Assembly: GCF_900129935.1 (NCBI RefSeq)
Contig: NZ_FQXJ01000017.1
Location: forward strand, 1-64,000
Direction of reading: 5' to 3'
DNA from: Desulfosporosinus lacus DSM 15449
GTDB lineage: Bacteria; Bacillota; Desulfitobacteriia; Desulfitobacteriales; Desulfitobacteriaceae
DNA length: 64,000 nucleotides
The first letter of the stretch is position 1; every line of letters starts with the position of its first letter. Under the pieces are notes generated by a model. The model was not told where the DNA came from. It did not search any database and saw only the letters and a program-made list of their open reading frames with translations. Both the position numbers and the translations under genes were made by a program. Below, piece by piece: positions 8,953 through 18,493 of this stretch.

Positions 8953-10545
8953 TTGAAAGTACCTCATTTAAAATTGGGAACGAAAATTGCGATCCTCTCC
9001 TTTATTCTGGTTTTACTGTCTGTGGTATTAGCCGGAGTGGTTATAGTCAACCGTATTTCAAGTAAGATGGAACAAGAGATTGGACATAGGGCTATGGCAA
9101 TCTCTCGTACTGTGGCTCAATTACAGGAAGTTCAAGAAAATCTAAATAAGCAAGAGGGCTCTAAGTGGATTCAACCACTTGCTGAGCGAATACGCATTGC
9201 AACCGGAGTTGAATATATTGTGATCTTTAATATGGAAAGAATGCGTTATTCTCATCCGTATTTAGATCGGATAGGAACTGTTTTTAATGATGGAGATGAG
9301 GGACCATCCTTAGAAAGAAAGGAATATCTTTCTCAGGCGGTTGGGGTAATGGGCCCATCAATACGTGCGTTTGTACCGGTTCTGACGGATGAAGGAACCC
9401 GACAGGTTGGAGTAGTAGCGGTGGGAATTCTCGTGCCGACAATTAGAGATATAGTGGGTACATTAAGAATCCAACTTTATTCTTCGTTGTTAGTAGGATT
9501 AGCCCTTGGAATCATAGGCTCATTTTATTTAGCGAGAAACATAAAAAAGAATATGTTTTCCCTTGAACCTAATGAGATTGCCAGGATACTAGAGGAACGT
9601 GTGGCTATTTTCCAAGCCATGGATGAAGGGGTCGTAGCATTAGATATCGAAAACCGCATTACGGTGATTAATGATAAAGCTTATCGAATAGCCGGTATAA
9701 ATAGAAAGGTTCTGGGAGTTCGTTTAGATGATTTGGAAGTACTTTGTGTTCTTGCTGACCTTCTGGAAGCAAACGGTTCTTCGGAAACCACGGAACTGCT
9801 CCTTAATCAAACCTGGGTTCTTATTAATTTTCTCAAGGTGAAGGTTAACGATCAGATCGTAGGGCATGTCATTACAATTAAAGACAAAACAGAAGTGCGT
9901 AAAATGGCTGAGGAATTAACGGGAGTTAAGACCTTTATAGAAGCCTTAAGAGTCCAAAATCATGAGTCATTAAATAAATTGCACACTATTTCAGGGCTGA
10001 TTCAGCTAAATAAGGCTCAAGAAGCTATGGATTACGTTTACAAAGTGACTGAGGAACAACAAGAAGTTACGAGATTCTTAAGCCATAAGGTGAAACATCC
10101 AAGTGTGGCGGGCTTACTTTTAGGAAAATATAACCGTGGTAAAGAACTTAAAGTTGACGTTTTCTTTGAGCAGGATTCCTGCTTAGGGGAGTTGCCTGAG
10201 ACCTTGGATGCTAACTCGCTAACAATTATCTTAGGGAACTTACTGGAAAATGCCATGGAAGCGGTGGTGGGAAAGGCCTTATGTGAAGTGCACTGTCGTA
10301 TCAAACAGGAGGAGACAGAATTGATTCTTAGCATCGAGGATACGGGGGGAGGGATAACTCCAGAGAACCAAGCTAAGATATTTCAGTGGGGGTTTTCAAC
10401 AAAGGGAACCGGAAATCGAGGAATTGGTCTGCCTTTAGTTAAACAGACCATCGAAAGGCTTGGAGGTACCCTGGATTTGGAGTCAGGAAGCTGGGGTACG
10501 CGCTTTGGAGTGAAGATCCCTCTTAATTATTCTCCAAAGTTTTAG
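8953..10545 (+). CDS. Sensor histidine kinase, CitA/DcuS family
   Basis: 530 aa membrane sensor kinase. Order: membrane segment (about 12-32), extracytoplasmic Cache-type sensor (33-170) with the motif RYSHPYLDRIGTVFN typical of citrate/C4-dicarboxylate sensors, second membrane segment (173-193), PAS domain (about 215-315), Spo0B-type dimerisation helix with the probable phospho-acceptor His in NHESLNKLHT (around 337), and an ATPase domain with NLLENAMEAV, DTGGG and GNRGIGLPLVKQ. The start is TTG with GGAGAG upstream. The response regulator follows at once and TRAP dicarboxylate genes come next, so the ligand is probably a C4-dicarboxylate or related organic acid. Confidence 0.9.
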   Translation: MKVPHLKLGTKIAILSFILVLLSVVLAGVVIVNRISSKMEQEIGHRAMAISRTVAQLQEVQENLNKQEGSKWIQPLAERIRIATGVEYIVIFNMERMRYSHPYLDRIGTVFNDGDEGPSLERKEYLSQAVGVMGPSIRAFVPVLTDEGTRQVGVVAVGILVPTIRDIVGTLRIQLYSSLLVGLALGIIGSFYLARNIKKNMFSLEPNEIARILEERVAIFQAMDEGVVALDIENRITVINDKAYRIAGINRKVLGVRLDDLEVLCVLADLLEANGSSETTELLLNQTWVLINFLKVKVNDQIVGHVITIKDKTEVRKMAEELTGVKTFIEALRVQNHESLNKLHTISGLIQLNKAQEAMDYVYKVTEEQQEVTRFLSHKVKHPSVAGLLLGKYNRGKELKVDVFFEQDSCLGELPETLDANSLTIILGNLLENAMEAVVGKALCEVHCRIKQEETELILSIEDTGGGITPENQAKIFQWGFSTKGTGNRGIGLPLVKQTIERLGGTLDLESGSWGTRFGVKIPLNYSPKF

Positions 10546-10592
10546 TGACGGTAGGAACACTTAATTTGAAGTTCGTTAGGAGGGGGACAAAA

Positions 10593-11288
10593 ATGAATCC
10601 TATTGACTTAGTCTTAGTTGAAGATGATCCTATGGTAATGGAGGTCAATGAAGGATTTATTAAAAGAATCGGTGGATTTCGAATTTGTGGTAAAGCAAAA
10701 ACAGGGAAGCGAGCACTGGAAATTATTCAAGAGCTGCGGCCTCGCTTAGTCATTTTAGATATTTACCTGCCTGACTTCAATGGAATTCAGATTCTTCGAG
10801 AGGTACGGCGTCAAGGAATTCCCACAGATATTATCCTAATCACTGCAGCTCAAGATGTTGCAACAGTTCAAGCAGGTTTGCGTTTTGGAGTTGTGGACTA
10901 TATCATAAAACCCTTTAAATTTGAACGGATCAATACAGCCTTAAACAATTATCGAACTTACTCGGAGCAATTTAGAAATCGGGGAGAAATGAATCAAGAG
11001 GATCTGGACAGGTTGATTAAAATTCTCCCTAGTCAGGAAAATCCATCTAATCGGATCAGGGAGGAATTACCTAAGGGATTGAGAGAAATTACCCTTCAAC
11101 AAGTTTATAACTTTCTTAAAGAGAGCCGTGTAGGGCTGTCGGCGGAGGGGGTGGCTGAAGGGGTTGGGTTGGCGCGAGTTACAGCACGCAGGTATCTAGA
11201 GTATCTGGAAAAGAATGAGAGAGTTATACTGGAAACTCAATATGGATCGGTAGGCAGGCCTATCAACAAATATAAAATTGTACTTTAG
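10593..11288 (+). CDS. Response regulator, CitB/DcuR family
   Basis: 231 aa. A receiver domain occupies residues 1-120, with acidic pocket EDD near residue 10, phospho-acceptor Asp in LVILDIYLP (about 57) and the conserved Lys in YIIKPFKF (about 107). The C-terminus has a helix-turn-helix of the DcuR/CitB class (about 170-225, containing LARVTARRYLEYLE). The ATG at 10593 was chosen for its TAGGAGGGGG site; an open frame upstream reaches 10545 without one. It is the partner of the kinase directly upstream and probably activates the TRAP genes that follow. A weak terminator overlaps its stop codon. Confidence 0.92.
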   Translation: MNPIDLVLVEDDPMVMEVNEGFIKRIGGFRICGKAKTGKRALEIIQELRPRLVILDIYLPDFNGIQILREVRRQGIPTDIILITAAQDVATVQAGLRFGVVDYIIKPFKFERINTALNNYRTYSEQFRNRGEMNQEDLDRLIKILPSQENPSNRIREELPKGLREITLQQVYNFLKESRVGLSAEGVAEGVGLARVTARRYLEYLEKNERVILETQYGSVGRPINKYKIVL

Positions 11289-11307
11289 GTACAATTTTAT
11301 TATTTTG
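11273..11307 (+). terminator. Terminator overlapping the end of the response regulator gene
   Basis: TAAAATTGTAC and its exact complement around a TTTAG loop, followed by TTATTTT. The stem is AT-rich, so leakage into the TRAP genes is possible. Confidence 0.55.
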
Positions 11308-11413
11308 ACCAATAAGACCATAAATATCAAAAGGACCTAAAGTATTGTGAATTATCAGAATATAAAATAAACTAAAAACATTCAAACTAATAAGCGTGAA
11401 GGGATCGTACCAT

Positions 11414-12442
11414 ATGGCTAGAAAGAGCTGGATTTGCTTAATGATGATCCTTTTTCTGGGATTATCAGGTTGCAGTAATAGGATTGTAGATGGGCAGCAA
11501 GTCAATAAGGAAGAAAAAATAGTCATTAAGTTCTCACATGTTGTTGAGGAAAATACGCCTAAGGGACTGGCCGCCATACGCTTTGCTCAGCTCATTAAGG
11601 AACGGTCAGGGTGCTCCATTGAAGTTCAAGTTTTTCCGAACTCCCAATTATTTAAAGATGGCGAAGAATTTGAGGCTTTAAGTAGGGGAGATGTACAAAT
11701 GATTGCTCCTGCCACCTCTAAGATGTCCCAACTATTTCCTCAGTGGCAGATATGGGATCTTCCGTATTTGTTTTCTGATCTTGAAAGTGTTCATCAAATA
11801 ATGGACGGTCCCCTGGGAAAAACCTTACTTGAGCAGTTAGAAGAGAAAAATATGCGTGGACTGGCCATGTGGGATAACGGCTTTAAACATCTGACTAATA
11901 ACATTCATCCAATTATCAAACTCAGTGATTTTAAAGGCTTAAGGTTTAGAGTTATGTCTCCGGGGATTTTGCAGGAACAATTTTTTAATTTTGGAGCAAG
12001 TGCTATTATTCTTCCCTTTAATGATGTTTATGAGGCCTTAAGAGAAGGCAGCGTGGAAGGTCAAGAAAATACTATATCCAATATTTACACAAAAAAATTC
12101 AGCGAAGTTCAGAAATATTTAACCCTCAGTCAACATGGTTTTATGGGATACGCCGTAATCGTGAATGCGGATTTTTGGGATCAACTGCCAACTCAAGCAC
12201 GTGAAGTTATAGAAAAAACTATGTCAGAAGTAACACTTTGGGAAAGAGAGACAGCGAAAGAATTAGACGAAGAACAATTAGAAGAAATTAAAAAAATGAA
12301 AGGGCTCAATATTTACTCTTTAACCCCTCGGGAGAAAATGATTTGGAGAAAAGACTTCTCCTCTGTTTATACCAAATTTGAAAAGGAAAATGGGTCGGAA
12401 TTTCTTACCGAAGTAAAGAAATTAAGTAAAGAAATGGAGTGA
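11414..12442 (+). CDS. dctP: TRAP transporter solute-binding lipoprotein (first DctP paralogue)
   Basis: 342 aa extracytoplasmic receptor of a TRAP uptake system. It has a lipoprotein signal (MILFLGLSGC, lipid on the Cys near residue 20) and then the DctP fold starting IKFSHVVEENTPKGLAA. Family landmarks are YLFSDLESVHQIMDGPLG, GLRFRVMSPGILQ (with the substrate-clamping Arg) and EGSVEGQENTISNIYTKKF. The ATG at 11414 is preferred because of GAAGGG upstream. It precedes a second DctP and then DctQ and DctM, downstream of a CitA/DcuS-type sensor system, so the ligand is most likely a C4-dicarboxylate or similar acid. It may serve the shared membrane unit or act in sensing. Confidence 0.92.
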   Translation: MARKSWICLMMILFLGLSGCSNRIVDGQQVNKEEKIVIKFSHVVEENTPKGLAAIRFAQLIKERSGCSIEVQVFPNSQLFKDGEEFEALSRGDVQMIAPATSKMSQLFPQWQIWDLPYLFSDLESVHQIMDGPLGKTLLEQLEEKNMRGLAMWDNGFKHLTNNIHPIIKLSDFKGLRFRVMSPGILQEQFFNFGASAIILPFNDVYEALREGSVEGQENTISNIYTKKFSEVQKYLTLSQHGFMGYAVIVNADFWDQLPTQAREVIEKTMSEVTLWERETAKELDEEQLEEIKKMKGLNIYSLTPREKMIWRKDFSSVYTKFEKENGSEFLTEVKKLSKEME

Positions 12443-12546
12443 GCCGAAAGAGAATATTTTCAAAATGAGATTGGGAGGTGAGGCTGAGAACGGAACATGG
12501 AAATTCAGGTAATGGCTGTATGAATAAAATAAGAGGGGGAGAGAAA

Positions 12547-13581
12547 ATGTTTAGAAAAAAACCAATCGCTTTAGCGTTAAGCACTGTCCTAGTCTTAACA
12601 CTTTCTTTAGTTGGATGTGGAGGAAAACCCGCAGCTACCGGTGGGGATAAAGAAGTAAAGCCGATCATCGTTAAATTTGCTCATGTTGTGACTCCTGACA
12701 CCCCAAAGGGGCAGGCAGCTTTAAAGTTTAAGGAGTTAGCAGAACAAAAAACCAATGGAAAAGTAATAGTCGAAGTATATCCTTCATCTCAGCTCTATGG
12801 AGATAAGGAGGAATTGGAGGCAGCTCAGTCAGGTAATGTGCAAATCATTGCACCATCAGTTACAAAATTAGTCGGGTTGAACCCCAAATTCCAATATACT
12901 GATCTTCCGTTCTTATTCCCAAATAATGAAGCTGTTTATAAATTCTTTGCTTCAGATCAAATGAAAGGACTCATGAATTCCTTAGATAAATACAATCTGC
13001 AAGGGTTAGCTGTCTGGCCAAATGGCTTCAAGCAATTTACCAATAATAAGCGTCCATTAGTAAGCCCGGAAGATTTTAAAGGTTTAAAGTTCAGAACTCA
13101 AGCGGGAAAAGTTTTGGAAGCTCAGTTTAAATCCTTAGGAGCAGGTTCTGCAACCATTGCTTTTGGGGAAACCTATGCTGCCCTGCAACAAGGCACGGTG
13201 GACGGACAAGAGAATACCTTTAATAACATTGATACTCAGAAATACCAAGAAACTCAAAAGTATCTTACCGTCACAAATCATGGTCGGCTCGATTATATGA
13301 TCATTGTCAATAAGAGTTTTTGGTCAGGACTAGAGCCGGATATCCGCAAAGCATTAGATGATTCCATGGCTGAAGCAACTAAATATGCAGTTGAACAAGC
13401 AGAACTTCTTGATAAAAAAAGTATGGATAACCTAAAAAATAGTGGAAAAATGCAGTTCACAGAGCTAACACCTGCTCAACTGGGAGTTTTCCAAGAAACT
13501 ATGAAACCAGTTTATGCCCAATTTGAAAGTGTCCTCAGCAAAGAGTTAATCGACGCTGCCATTAAAGCCGGACAGAAATAA
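12547..13581 (+). CDS. dctP: TRAP transporter solute-binding lipoprotein (second DctP paralogue)
   Basis: 344 aa. The lipoprotein signal is LSLVGCGG with the lipidated Cys near residue 21. The mature part, VKFAHVVTPDTPKGQAALKF, parallels the first DctP almost segment by segment: YTDLPFLFPNNEAV, NGFKQFTNNKRPL, GLKFRTQAG and GTVDGQENTFNNIDTQKY. The ATG at 12547 follows GAGGGGGAG. A strong hairpin after it separates the binding-protein gene from dctQM, as often seen where the receptor is made in excess of the membrane subunits. The two paralogues clearly arose by duplication and may differ in ligand. Confidence 0.94.
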   Translation: MFRKKPIALALSTVLVLTLSLVGCGGKPAATGGDKEVKPIIVKFAHVVTPDTPKGQAALKFKELAEQKTNGKVIVEVYPSSQLYGDKEELEAAQSGNVQIIAPSVTKLVGLNPKFQYTDLPFLFPNNEAVYKFFASDQMKGLMNSLDKYNLQGLAVWPNGFKQFTNNKRPLVSPEDFKGLKFRTQAGKVLEAQFKSLGAGSATIAFGETYAALQQGTVDGQENTFNNIDTQKYQETQKYLTVTNHGRLDYMIIVNKSFWSGLEPDIRKALDDSMAEATKYAVEQAELLDKKSMDNLKNSGKMQFTELTPAQLGVFQETMKPVYAQFESVLSKELIDAAIKAGQK

Positions 13582-13606
13582 GTCAAGTCTCTTCCAAATT
13601 AAAGGG

Positions 13607-13641
13607 ATAATGAGGGTTCTTCTTGCAAGAACCCTCATTAT
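13607..13641 (+). terminator. Strong intergenic hairpin between dctP and dctQ
   Basis: TAATGAGGGTTCTT and its exact complement around CTTGC. No T run follows on the plus strand (ATATCAAAAG), so it is more likely a partial terminator or an mRNA-stabilising 3' end that sets the receptor-to-permease ratio. Confidence 0.7.
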
Positions 13642-13687
13642 ATCAAAAGAAGTACGAGTATAATTGCATAGATTGAGGTGAATGAAT

Positions 13688-14188
13688 ATGAGAAAGTTTT
13701 GGCGAGTCTTTGAATTCCTGGAGGACATCGTTTCTGGGGGCCTGCTTTCGGTTGGTGTTACGATGATTTTCTACGGGGTTATCATGCGCTATGTGTTTAA
13801 TGATGCGCGTTCTTGGGTTGATGAGATTTCTCAATACACGATTATCTGGGGGACCTTAATTGGAACCAGTGTAGCTTTGCGCAATGATCATCACATTAAG
13901 GTAGATATGCTATTTAATGTCTTGTCGAAAAGGGTGCAGTACTATGTAACTTTGTTTGCGCATACGGTTGGAATCACCTTTAGTCTTTTCCTTTGGTTTT
14001 ATGGCTTTAAATTGGTCTCGTTCACCCACAATACAGGGCAAGTATCTACGGACGTAGGAATTCCTCTGTATATGGTTTACAGCATTCTTCCGCTGACTGG
14101 AGCGCTTTTAACGTTTCGCTTTGTAATCAAACTATATGAAGCTGCACGTAATACCGGCGGGGCCGGTAAAGTGGCGGAAAGGATGTAA
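13688..14188 (+). CDS. dctQ: TRAP transporter small membrane subunit (DctQ)
   Basis: 166 aa with four hydrophobic segments (about 15-38, 50-70, 88-110, 125-148), the normal DctQ topology. Landmarks are GVIMRYVFNDARSWVDEISQY and VALRNDHHIKVDMLFNVL, both characteristic. The ATG at 13688 is preferred over 13682 because GAGGTG then sits 7 bases upstream. It joins DctM in the cation-driven membrane unit. The stop is 4 bases before the DctM start, so they are coupled. Confidence 0.92.
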   Translation: MRKFWRVFEFLEDIVSGGLLSVGVTMIFYGVIMRYVFNDARSWVDEISQYTIIWGTLIGTSVALRNDHHIKVDMLFNVLSKRVQYYVTLFAHTVGITFSLFLWFYGFKLVSFTHNTGQVSTDVGIPLYMVYSILPLTGALLTFRFVIKLYEAARNTGGAGKVAERM

Positions 14189-14192
14189 TAAA

Positions 14193-15473
14193 ATGTTAGT
14201 AGCGTTATTGTTTATACTTTTCGTTGTTTTCTTTTTATTGAACGTTCCTATTGCCATAAGCTTGGCAATGTCCACAATTGCGCTTATTGTCACTACGGAA
14301 ACCTTTAATCTAATGATGATTCCTCAACGGATGTTCGCTGGACTGAATTCGGCGACATTAATGGCGATACCAGGCTACATTCTAGCAGGAGTTTTAATGT
14401 CTCGCGGGGGAGTCTCAAAATACTTGATTGAGAGTTTGCGGTCTTGGATTGGGCATTTACCCGGAGGTTTATCCGTAGTTACTATTTTAGCATGTATGAT
14501 TTTTGCAGCGATATCCGGATCGAGTCCTGCGACTGCGGCGGCCATCGGGGCTATAATGCTTCCGGCTATGGTGGCAGGCGGTTATCCAAAACGCTATGCA
14601 ATGGGACTGATTGCAGCCGCCGGGACACTCGGTATTTTGATTCCTCCCAGCATTCCTTTAATTGTTTATGGTGTTACAGCTGATGAATCAATCGGAAAGC
14701 TGTTTATGGCTGGAGTAGTACCCGGCTTGATTTTAGGTAGTATTCTGGTAGTTTCCGCCATAATCTATGCCAAGAAGCATAACTATGGTCACGGTCGAAA
14801 ATACACTTGGTCTGAACGGTGGAAGGCCTCTCTAAAGGCCATACCTGCGGCCCTGTTACCTGTGGTTATTTTAGGAAGTATATACTCGGGAATTTGTACC
14901 CCGACAGAAGCAGCGGTGGTTGCCGTCTTCTACACTCTGGTTGTTTCCATCTTCATTTACCGAGAACTTCACTTTAAAGACATTCGTGGAATTTTAAGGG
15001 AAACAATTAATACATCTTCGATGATCTTTCTGATCATCGCCGCAGCTTTAGTCTTTGCACTCTATTTAACAAATAATCAAATACCTAATAAAGTCGCTGA
15101 TTGGATAAGTGATGCAAATCTAAATATTTTGATGTTTTTTTTGGTCACTCAACTGGTTTTCTTTATAATGGGCACTTTCTTAGAAGCAGTATCGGTTATC
15201 TTAATTACTTTGCCAATCTTATTGCCGATTATTAAGCAATTAGGCATTGATCCGATTCATTTTGCTATTGTCATGACTGTGAATATGGAATTAGCGATGA
15301 TCACTCCGCCTGTAGGCTTAAATCTATTTGTTGTCAGTTCAATGGCTAGGGAACCTTTGGGAGAAGTTGTTAGAGGAGTCATTCCTTTTATAGTTCTGAT
15401 GATTGCCGCGATGATCCTGTTTGTTATTTTCCCCGAGCTGTCACTCTATATCCCACGTATATTAATGGATTAA
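14193..15473 (+). CDS. dctM: TRAP transporter large permease (DctM)
   Basis: 426 aa, about twelve membrane segments; the ion-coupled transport subunit. Typical stretches are [71 protein letters not shown] and [16 protein letters not shown]. The ATG at 14193 has GGAAAGGA upstream; an upstream in-frame ATG lies inside dctQ and has no site. Together with DctQ and the DctP proteins it forms a complete TRAP importer. Immediately after its stop comes a wrecked sigma-54 activator gene, an evident deletion or insertion scar. Confidence 0.95.
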   Translation: MLVALLFILFVVFFLLNVPIAISLAMSTIALIVTTETFNLMMIPQRMFAGLNSATLMAIPGYILAGVLMSRGGVSKYLIESLRSWIGHLPGGLSVVTILACMIFAAISGSSPATAAAIGAIMLPAMVAGGYPKRYAMGLIAAAGTLGILIPPSIPLIVYGVTADESIGKLFMAGVVPGLILGSILVVSAIIYAKKHNYGHGRKYTWSERWKASLKAIPAALLPVVILGSIYSGICTPTEAAVVAVFYTLVVSIFIYRELHFKDIRGILRETINTSSMIFLIIAAALVFALYLTNNQIPNKVADWISDANLNILMFFLVTQLVFFIMGTFLEAVSVILITLPILLPIIKQLGIDPIHFAIVMTVNMELAMITPPVGLNLFVVSSMAREPLGEVVRGVIPFIVLMIAAMILFVIFPELSLYIPRILMD

Positions 15474-15474
15474 T

Positions 15475-15922
15475 TGTTATTCGCATAGATGCCTTATTTG
15501 AAGCTTTCGTTAGGCCGTCAGGCAATACAACAATTCTTATTACAGGAGAATCCGGTACTGGAAAAGAGTTGTTTGCTCACGCAATTCATGGCACAAGTTT
15601 GCGTCTTGACAAACCATTTATCAAGGTCAACTGTGCTGCTATTCCGGAAATACTGCTCGAGAGCGAGTTTTTTGGACATGAAAAGGGTGCATTTACAGGG
15701 GCGTTAAAAACAAAACTGGGAAAGATGGAGTTAGAAAGGGTAGGTGGGTCACAAACGATCAAAGTGGATGTTCGCGTAATTGCTGCAACTAATCGCAATT
15801 TGCTCCATTTAAAGTTGCAGATTTGGTTTGCATCAAAATTATACTACTTTAAAGTACAGCTGGAATCAGCTAAACAAAAGGATGAAAAAATTTTTACTAA
15901 TAAAAATCAGAAAAGTTACTAA
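15475..15922 (+). pseudogene. Remnant of a sigma-54-dependent activator (AAA+ domain with internal deletion)
   Basis: An open frame without a start codon begins inside the dctM stop region. It carries the Walker A region ([20 protein letters not shown]), [21 protein letters not shown] and the sigma-54 contact loop GAFTGA. The segment that should follow (Walker B, about 30 residues) is missing: the text jumps from GKMELE to [22 protein letters not shown]. After that the homology ends in unrelated residues and a stop. The N-terminal sensory part and the C-terminal DNA-binding domain are both absent. It cannot be a working activator. A sigma-54 promoter lies 13 bases downstream of its end. Confidence 0.9.
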
Positions 15923-15934
15923 ATTCTATCTATT

Positions 15935-15950
15935 TGGCACAGAGATTGCT
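15935..15950 (+). promoter_or_regulatory. Sigma-54 (-24/-12) promoter of sdhCAB
   Basis: TGGCACAGAGATTGCT matches the sigma-54 consensus closely, with GG and GC separated by exactly ten bases. A transcript would start near 15962, about 100 bases before sdhC. The adjacent activator gene is broken, so activation must come from elsewhere, if it occurs. Confidence 0.75.
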
Positions 15951-16063
15951 ATCTATAGATATAGAAGCAAAAACATAAATGGAGGATTAGACAAAGATGT
16001 TCACTCTACAGAAAAAATACTAGAATTACTCGGCAAATGACTTCGGAAGAGAGGATTGAGAAT

Positions 16064-16669
16064 ATGAGTACGACACAAAGTCCTTACCACTTTTTAATTC
16101 GAAGAGTTCACTCTATTTTAGGTTTGGTGCCAATAGGATTCTTTCTGACCTTTCACTTGATTCTTAATTTAACAGCCCTTGGGGGGGCGAAACAGTATGA
16201 CCTGATTATAAGTACCATGCAAAGTTTCTCGGGGATTTTCATTATTGAACTTGTCGTCATATTTATACCTATCGCCGTGCATGCGATCTATGGAACATGG
16301 GTGGTCTATACCGGGCAGGTCAATATTTTAAGCTATAAATACGCCCGAAATTGGTTCTATATTATCCAGAGAATTTCTGGCCTTTACACTTTTGTCTTTG
16401 TAATTATTCATGTTTATCTTTTGCGTTTCGGAGAAGCAAATTTTTCAGCGTTGTCACAATTTTTGAGTCAGCCTCTGGGATTGCTCTTTTACGTTCTTGG
16501 CGTATTGTTCTCAATCTTTCATTTCACTAACGGTTTATGGGCTTTTGCGATTACATGGGGGTTGACCATTGGACCGCATTCACAGAAAGTTTGGTTATAT
16601 ACCTTAGGAGTTGTTTTCGTTCTCCTGTCTGCAATCGGAATGTCGGATATCTTTGCTTTTCTAAAATAA
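16064..16669 (+). CDS. sdhC: Succinate dehydrogenase/fumarate reductase cytochrome b subunit
   Basis: 201 aa membrane anchor with about five hydrophobic segments, resembling the single di-haem cytochrome b558 of B. subtilis-type enzymes. Candidate haem-ligand His are visible in RRVHSILGLVP, TFHLILNLTA, IAVHAIYG, FVIIHVYLLR and SIFHFTNG. It binds menaquinone and anchors the SdhAB head. The ATG at 16064 follows AGAGAGG. First gene of sdhCAB, downstream of a sigma-54 promoter. The B. subtilis-type architecture works with menaquinone in either direction; in this anaerobic gene context fumarate reduction is plausible, but direction cannot be read from sequence. Confidence 0.92.
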   Translation: MSTTQSPYHFLIRRVHSILGLVPIGFFLTFHLILNLTALGGAKQYDLIISTMQSFSGIFIIELVVIFIPIAVHAIYGTWVVYTGQVNILSYKYARNWFYIIQRISGLYTFVFVIIHVYLLRFGEANFSALSQFLSQPLGLLFYVLGVLFSIFHFTNGLWAFAITWGLTIGPHSQKVWLYTLGVVFVLLSAIGMSDIFAFLK

Positions 16670-16741
16670 TAGCAAATTGCTTAGACACCGGTATCAATAT
16701 CATCTGCACAAAATTGACATGAAAGAGTGGAGGGTCAGGGG

Positions 16742-18481
16742 ATGAGTAAAGTCATCGTAGTGGGAGGCGGCTTAGCAGGACTTATGGCCACGATTAAGAT
16801 GGCCGAGGCTGGTACGCACGTCGACTTATTTTCTTTAGTGCCTGTCAAACGGTCGCATTCCGTTTGTGCCCAAGGGGGAATTAACGGAGCAGTCAATACC
16901 AAAGGTGAGGGAGACTCTACATGGAATCACTTTGATGACTCAATTTATGGAGGTGACTTTCTCGCTAATCAACCGCCCGTAAAAGCCATGTGCGATGAAG
17001 CGCCAGGAATTATCCATTTGATGGACAGAATGGGAGTGATGTTTAGTCGAACGTCTGAGGGGCTTCTTGATTTTCGACGTTTTGGTGGAACAAAGTTTTG
17101 TCGGACAGCCTTTGCCGGGGCTACAACTGGTCAGCAGCTTCTCTATGCCCTCGATGAGCAAGTTCGACGTTATGAGGTTGAAGGATTGGTTCAAAAATAC
17201 GAACACTGGGAATTACTCTCGGTTGTGCTTGATGAAGGGGATTGCAAAGGGATCGTTGCTCAAAATCTGCGAGATATGGGCATTGAATCATTTGCGTCTG
17301 ACGCCGTGATCATTGCTACCGGAGGCCCGGGAGCGGTCTTTGGCAAAAGCACAAATTCCACAATTTGTACCGGAAGTGCAGTTTCAGCATTATATCAACA
17401 AGGAGTGAAGTACGCGAACGGTGAGTTTATCCAAATTCACCCCACTGCTATACCGGGTGATGACAAGCTTAGGCTAATGTCTGAATCTGCTCGCGGAGAA
17501 GGTGGACGGGTATGGACTTATAAAGACGGGAAACCATGGTATTTCCTTGAGGAAATGTTTCCGGCTTACGGAAATTTGGTTCCAAGGGATATTGCGACAC
17601 GTGCGATTTACGAAGTGGTCTTCGACAAGGGGCTTGGTATTAATGGCGAAAATATGGTTTATCTGGATCTGTCCCACATTGATCCCCACCGTCTGCAACT
17701 TAAGTTGGGTGGTATCCTGGAAATCTATGAGAAGTTTGTTGGGGATGATCCGAAGAAAGTGCCTATGCGTATTTTTCCGGCAGTTCACTACTCTATGGGC
17801 GGTCTTTGGGTGGATTATGACCAGATGACAAATATTCCGGGACTTTTTGCTGCTGGGGAATGTGAATACCAATATCATGGTGCAAACCGTCTTGGGGCTA
17901 ACTCGTTACTTTCCGCTATCTACGGAGGTATGGTAGCCGGTCCGAAGGTGATGGAATATATTAAGAACAATAATAAAAAACAGACTCCCAGCATTCATGA
18001 GCCGGCGTTTCAGAAAGAAAAGAAACGTCAAGTTGATCAATGGGCTAAGATACAGGTTATGAAGGGCCCGGAAAACCCTTATCTTCTTCATAAAGAACTC
18101 GGAGATATTATGACTCTGAACGTGACTGTCGTACGTTATAACGAAAAATTAGCTGAAACAGACGCTGTCCTGCAGAGTCTCATGAAACGTTGGCATAATA
18201 TCGGAAGAAGTGACAACATCGAATGGGGAACCCAGGAAGGAACGTTTATTCGCCAACTTTGGAACATGCTGGAATTAGCCAGAGTCATAACCTTAGGAGC
18301 TTTAAACCGTAATGAGAGCAGAGGGGCTCACTATAAGCCGGATTATCCGGAAAGAGATGATAAAAACTGGTTGAAAACAACCATTGCTACGTGGACAACG
18401 AGCGGCCCGGAACTAAGTTATGAACCGGTTGATGTCTCATTGATTCCGTTGCGTGCCCGTCGTTACGATATTGATAAATAG
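16742..18481 (+). CDS. sdhA: Succinate dehydrogenase/fumarate reductase flavoprotein subunit
   Basis: 579 aa catalytic subunit with covalent FAD. The N-terminal dinucleotide fold is VIVVGGGLAGLMA; the flavin-linking His lies in KRSHSVCAQGGING near residue 40. Active-site and substrate segments include NGEFIQIHPTAIPG, SESARGEGGRVW, PAVHYSMGGLWVDY and GANRLGANSLLSAIYGG. The C-terminal helical domain ends with RNESRGAHYKPDYPERDD. The ATG at 16742 has GGAGGG 7 bases upstream; the GTG at 16727 lacks a site. sdhB follows after 12 bases. Confidence 0.96.
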   Translation: MSKVIVVGGGLAGLMATIKMAEAGTHVDLFSLVPVKRSHSVCAQGGINGAVNTKGEGDSTWNHFDDSIYGGDFLANQPPVKAMCDEAPGIIHLMDRMGVMFSRTSEGLLDFRRFGGTKFCRTAFAGATTGQQLLYALDEQVRRYEVEGLVQKYEHWELLSVVLDEGDCKGIVAQNLRDMGIESFASDAVIIATGGPGAVFGKSTNSTICTGSAVSALYQQGVKYANGEFIQIHPTAIPGDDKLRLMSESARGEGGRVWTYKDGKPWYFLEEMFPAYGNLVPRDIATRAIYEVVFDKGLGINGENMVYLDLSHIDPHRLQLKLGGILEIYEKFVGDDPKKVPMRIFPAVHYSMGGLWVDYDQMTNIPGLFAAGECEYQYHGANRLGANSLLSAIYGGMVAGPKVMEYIKNNNKKQTPSIHEPAFQKEKKRQVDQWAKIQVMKGPENPYLLHKELGDIMTLNVTVVRYNEKLAETDAVLQSLMKRWHNIGRSDNIEWGTQEGTFIRQLWNMLELARVITLGALNRNESRGAHYKPDYPERDDKNWLKTTIATWTTSGPELSYEPVDVSLIPLRARRYDIDK

Positions 18482-18493
18482 GAGGGGTTTAAG

